From assembly GCF_000214705.1 (NCBI RefSeq), contig NC_015573.1, positions 508,501 to 572,500 of the forward strand: a stretch of 64,000 bases of DNA, given 5' to 3'. The notes under the pieces are model-generated. The model did not search any database and was not told where the DNA came from. It was given only the letters and a program-made list of their open reading frames with translations. Numbering within the stretch: the stretch's first letter is position 1; each line of letters starts with the position of its first letter. Below are positions 61,125 through 64,000 of this stretch, piece by piece. The translations under genes were made by a program, and so were the position numbers. The DNA is from Desulfofundulus kuznetsovii DSM 6115 (GTDB taxonomy: Bacteria > Bacillota > Desulfotomaculia > Desulfotomaculales > Desulfovirgulaceae).

Positions 61125-62369
61125 ATGCAACGGTGTCTTGAATGCGCAAAGAAAGAACCGGACCGTCCTTGTGTGGAGTGCCAGTATTTTGTCCAGCTAA
61201 GCCCCCTTCGCCGGGTGCCTTCGCCGCCTGTCCAGGTGTTACTGGAAGATGAACATGGCAGGCAGTATCCGGCTCGCATCCTGGTGTTAAATACCACGGA
61301 GTTTGGGCTGGAAACGGAAGCCCCTGTTCCGGGGCGGTATGTAATCAGGCTGCAGGAAAACTTGTGGGTTGAGGTGGCCGGGGTACCGTTCAAAGGGAAA
61401 AATAACGTCCACGTTTTTGATATCCTGTGTGTTCACCGGAAGCAGGGGACTGCCCGTCGTCTTAGCAGGGAGGAGTATCAGTTGCTGGCCGGAAGCGCCG
61501 GCGAGCTAATACAGGAGATTTCCCGGCACTTGCCGGAGCACCTTCAGGACCTGGTCAGGGAGAAACTGCTGGCTGAGGTGGAGAAATCCGAACTAATTAA
61601 CGCTCTCAGGGTGGGGAAGGTGATGAAATATGAAGGAGGGCGCTTCCGCTACCTTTCGGGTCAGGCTGACCTGGACCTGCCTATGGAAGAAGCGGAAAAA
61701 CTGATGCGCCAGGCTATCCGCCAGGCCGAACACCGCCGCGAGGTGATCATTAGCGCTGACGGGCAAAAGGTGTTTGACCTTCACGGCGTGCCCTTCGACC
61801 ACAGGAGCGGTGGACTGCTGGCCTTTGACATCACCGAGGTGATTGAAAAGGAGAGAAAGATGCACCAGCAGGAGATGCAGGCTTACCGGGAGGCCATAGC
61901 GGCGGTAACGGGGGGCCGGTTATACCTGGTGAATAGTGGAGAAATGGAAAAAGTGATCTCAGAAGGGACGGAACTGGCCAGGGGTGAGGTCCGGCAGAAC
62001 CATGACATTCCGGAAGCCCGCCGGGCAATGCGGGAAGCCTTGCCTGTTCTCGACAGCCGCAGGCAGCACGCGATTGCCTTGTGCTTGACAGAGGCGCTGG
62101 CCAATGCTCTCAAACATGCAGGGGGCGGTTGCTGGCAAGCCAGGCAGTCAGGGGACACCGTCAGGATTATCGTTCAGGACCGGGGTCCGGGAATCAAAAC
62201 CAGCGAATTGGCCCGGGCAACGCTGATGCGACATTATTCAACCAAGAATTCCCTGGGGTGTGGATTTACCCTGATGCTCTACTATGCGGACCACCTCTAC
62301 CTTAATACAGGACCGTCAGGTACCGCCCTGGCCCTGGACTTCGGCATTAAAACCGGACAAGACCAATGA
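61125..62369 (+). CDS. Anti-sigma/sensor protein with HATPase domain
   Basis: A 414-residue protein. An N-terminal zinc-like motif (CLECAKKEPDRPCVEC), a beta-rich domain with RILVLNTTEFGLETE that vaguely resembles PilZ, a central PAS-like domain (SADGQKVFDLHGVPFDHRSGGLLAFDI), a coiled linker, and a C-terminal HATPase of the anti-sigma type: N-box EALANALKHAG, G1 DRGPGI, G2 SLGCGFTL. With STAS and PP2C partners it probably works as a switch kinase. ATG 61125 follows GGGTGG. First gene after the c-di-GMP riboswitch. Confidence 0.75.
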   Translation: MQRCLECAKKEPDRPCVECQYFVQLSPLRRVPSPPVQVLLEDEHGRQYPARILVLNTTEFGLETEAPVPGRYVIRLQENLWVEVAGVPFKGKNNVHVFDILCVHRKQGTARRLSREEYQLLAGSAGELIQEISRHLPEHLQDLVREKLLAEVEKSELINALRVGKVMKYEGGRFRYLSGQADLDLPMEEAEKLMRQAIRQAEHRREVIISADGQKVFDLHGVPFDHRSGGLLAFDITEVIEKERKMHQQEMQAYREAIAAVTGGRLYLVNSGEMEKVISEGTELARGEVRQNHDIPEARRAMREALPVLDSRRQHAIALCLTEALANALKHAGGGCWQARQSGDTVRIIVQDRGPGIKTSELARATLMRHYSTKNSLGCGFTLMLYYADHLYLNTGPSGTALALDFGIKTGQDQ

Positions 62370-62375
62370 AAGAGG

Positions 62376-62705
62376 GTGATTTTGTTGCTGAAAGTAGATG
62401 TTTACGTTGACCGGGGGGTGTGCCGGCTGGTGCTGAACGGTGAATTGGACGTGGAAACGGTAGCGCAGTTGCAAGAAGTTGTTGGGAAAGTGGGAGAACA
62501 CACGCTGGAAGTTGACCTGTCGGGCGTTTCTTTCGTTGATTCCACCGGTTTGAAAAGTTTGCTGGACATTAGCAACGACTGGCGGCAAAAAGGGGGCCAG
62601 ATGCTGATTTTGAGGCCGCAACCTGATGTGGCGGAGGTGATGCGGCTGGTAGGGTTGGACAGGCTCCTGGCGCAAAACACCGCTCCGGGCGGAGAAGAGA
62701 GGTAG
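62376..62705 (+). CDS. STAS-domain anti-sigma-factor antagonist 1
   Basis: A 109-residue STAS protein with the phosphorylation site SGVSFVDSTGLKSLLD. Like RsbV/SpoIIAA it is expected to be phosphorylated by the HATPase protein and dephosphorylated by the phosphatase. The start is GTG 62376 or TTG 62385 after GAGGGTG. Seven bases before the phosphatase gene. Confidence 0.88.
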   Translation: MILLLKVDVYVDRGVCRLVLNGELDVETVAQLQEVVGKVGEHTLEVDLSGVSFVDSTGLKSLLDISNDWRQKGGQMLILRPQPDVAEVMRLVGLDRLLAQNTAPGGEER

Positions 62706-62712
62706 GAGCAGG

Positions 62713-63438
62713 ATGGGAGAAGTGATTACAGGGAATGGAAAAATACTAAGAGCTTACGGGTTGGAAGTTAGTGGGTGTAGCCTGCCTGCCGAACAGGTCG
62801 GGGGGGATTTTTTTGAGTTTATTTCCTGCGACGAGAGAACCGTGTTTGCCGTCATCGGAGACGTAATGGGTAAAGGATTCCATGCGGCCCGGCTAATGGA
62901 AACAATCCGCCATATGCTCCGGGAGTGTATCAGGATTAATCCCCATCCTCTGGAGGTGGTGCGCCGGTTAAACAGGGTGGGATGGGATGAACTGCGGAAA
63001 TGCGGGGCTTTTGCCACCCTGTGCCTGCTGTGTTACGACGGGATAGCTGGACGCCTCTCCTGTGTCAATGCAGGGCACCACCCTCCCCTCCTTCTATCTG
63101 ACGGCAAGGTGAAAGTGGCCCGGTGCCGGGGAGTCGCCCTGGGCCTGCTGGAAGATTACCTCGGGTCAGGGGTGGAGGAATTTTTTCTTGCCGACGGAGA
63201 TGCGGTGGTGCTGTATACCGATGGACTTGTGGAGGCCTGTGGCCCGGGCGAGCAAAGGTACGGGCAGGAACGATTGAAGGAGATAGTTCGCCTTCAGAAT
63301 GGTGCTGATGCAGACAGGATGAAACAAAACATTTTATCTGACCTGGAGACATTTACCCGCGGTTTTTCCCAAAAGGATGACGTGACACTGGTTGTTATGA
63401 AGGTGACGGGAAAGGCAGGTGAAAGGGGTGGAAATTAG
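62713..63438 (+). CDS. PP2C-family serine phosphatase (SpoIIE/RsbU type)
   Basis: A 241-residue phosphatase domain: SLPAEQVGGDFFEFI, FAVIGDVMGKGFHAARLM, NAGHHPPLLL, GVALGLLED, VLYTDGLVEA, and KDDVTLVVM. Metal Asp residues are present. No sensor domain is attached, so control lies elsewhere, perhaps in expression by c-di-GMP. It would dephosphorylate the STAS proteins. It overlaps the next gene by 20 bases. Confidence 0.9.
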   Translation: MGEVITGNGKILRAYGLEVSGCSLPAEQVGGDFFEFISCDERTVFAVIGDVMGKGFHAARLMETIRHMLRECIRINPHPLEVVRRLNRVGWDELRKCGAFATLCLLCYDGIAGRLSCVNAGHHPPLLLSDGKVKVARCRGVALGLLEDYLGSGVEEFFLADGDAVVLYTDGLVEACGPGEQRYGQERLKEIVRLQNGADADRMKQNILSDLETFTRGFSQKDDVTLVVMKVTGKAGERGGN

Positions 63439-63739
63439 AGTCCGGCAAAAGGAAGGGATGGCAATCCTGGAGGTGGAGGGCGAACTGGATTTCAGCAACG
63501 TGGAGCAGTTGCAACAGGAAATTCAGCGACGGACGGAAGAAGTGGTGGAGATAGATCTGCAGGGACTTCGGTTCATAGACTCTTCCGGGGTGGGGATGCT
63601 TCTGAGTCAGGTCAGACACCTGTACAAGCAGGGGCGTACCTTGAGAATTGTTCGTATCCCCGATTTTATTCGAGAAGACCTGGATGTAATAGGTTTTTTT
63701 CAAGTACTGGAAGCTCTTAAGACAAATCCCAACGCTTAG
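63419..63739 (+). CDS. STAS-domain anti-sigma-factor antagonist 2
   Basis: A 106-residue STAS protein with the site LRFIDSSGVGMLLSQ. A second antagonist in the same operon; perhaps each partner has a different target. GTG 63419 overlaps the phosphatase; GTG 63428 is possible. Confidence 0.88.
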   Translation: MKGVEIRVRQKEGMAILEVEGELDFSNVEQLQQEIQRRTEEVVEIDLQGLRFIDSSGVGMLLSQVRHLYKQGRTLRIVRIPDFIREDLDVIGFFQVLEALKTNPNA

Positions 63740-63756
63740 CAGGAGGTGGGTTCCTT

Positions 63757-64000
63757 GTGAAATATAAAGAAACTATCCGGGGCTCCCCCGCAGCAACAGC
63801 GAGTACAGTGGATAATGCTTTTCCGGATGGAGAATCGGTGGGTCCATATGCTTTTGTGAAACAGGGGCGCCTTGTTGTATGGCACCGGCCGGAGGGACCT
63901 TACCCGGTGGTGGTACCTTGTCCGGGAGTAAGGCTGATTGTTAACGGCCGGGAGTGCACTCAACCCACCCCCGTATCCATGAAGGATACGGTGCGGGTGG
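63757..64000 (+). CDS. FapA/DUF342-like protein (truncated by window end)
   Basis: Starts GTG 63757 after AGGAGGTGGG. It reads MKYKETIRGSPAAT, then FVKQGRLVVWHRPEGPYPVV, PCPGVRLIVNG, which resembles the N-terminus of FapA (DUF342), a flagellar/polymer-forming regulatory family. Only 81 codons are seen. Membership in this operon suggests a role in motility or surface switching under c-di-GMP control. Confidence 0.55.
   Translation, partial: MKYKETIRGSPAATASTVDNAFPDGESVGPYAFVKQGRLVVWHRPEGPYPVVVPCPGVRLIVNGRECTQPTPVSMKDTVRV

Noticed and set aside
1-64000. CRISPR array or phage structural gene cluster
   Set aside because: No regular short repeats with spacers and no capsid, portal or tail genes are present.

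Overview
The window reads as a stretch of chromosome from an anaerobic, spore-forming Gram-positive bacterium of the Desulfotomaculum/Pelotomaculum type (Peptococcaceae and relatives). This placement is inferred from gene content, not from a marker gene. Supporting content: CotF-type spore coat proteins, a Spo0F-like regulator, a pyruvate-formate-lyase-activase-like radical SAM protein, a modular archaeal-type glutamate synthase, a ThiD2-ThiE fusion, GTG/TTG starts with strong GGAGG ribosome sites, and a moderately high G+C content.

Layout. 1-6 kb: an RMD1-type membrane protein, tRNA-Leu(GAG), a methyltransferase and a DUF169 protein, then a graveyard of fragments (MIT C-terminal domain, hicA stub beside intact hicB, IS110 and IS21 relics) and tRNA-Leu(CAA). 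6-12 kb: an ECF sigma/anti-sigma pair, a NifU-like gene with in-frame UGA where the second Cys of CGGC belongs (probable selenoprotein), nitrilase, YchF, PflX-like, two coat proteins. 12.8-16.2 kb: an acyl-CoA operon (carboxyltransferase, enoyl-CoA hydratase, HMG-CoA-lyase-like). 16.3-24.7 kb: P-loop protein, metal P-type ATPase with CadC/ArsR regulator, RmuC, amino-acid permease, ChbG/YdjC deacetylase, frameshifted chemotaxis protein.

24.7-33.6 kb is the accessory region. A gene for a double P-loop protein (PRK06851-like) is split by a 5.0-kb serine-integrase element (28254-33253). Both attachment sites can be read, and attP and attB can be reconstructed. The element carries a DUF3368/UPF0175 toxin-antitoxin pair, an unknown gene and an IS256 relic. 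Beside it lie a segmental duplication of the same gene's C-terminus, a three-gene PIN-domain cassette and decayed helix-turn-helix genes.

33.7-47.5 kb is a nitrogen-assimilation locus: two ANTAR-domain regulators, three glutamine-synthetase genes, an FMN glutamate-synthase-like protein and a five-gene split glutamate synthase. Transcription units here begin with leaders that look like ANTAR targets (two small hairpins with A1/G4 hexaloops, the second overlapping a terminator), so the regulators probably control the cluster by antitermination. The first glutamine synthetase has lost key metal and flap residues. Both ANTAR receivers have Glu where the phospho-Asp should be.

47.7-64 kb: ilvN, a MazEF-like pair, a C26 peptidase, an amidohydrolase, Spo0F, a TPP-riboswitch thi operon, tsaE-tsaB-rimI, cysK, an EamA exporter, ogt, tRNA-Thr(CGT), and a c-di-GMP-I riboswitch ahead of a partner-switching operon (HATPase, STAS, PP2C/SpoIIE phosphatase, STAS, FapA-like, cut by the window end). 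Two families of long imperfect inverted repeats are scattered between genes, sometimes inside operons. No rRNA genes and no CRISPR arrays were seen.
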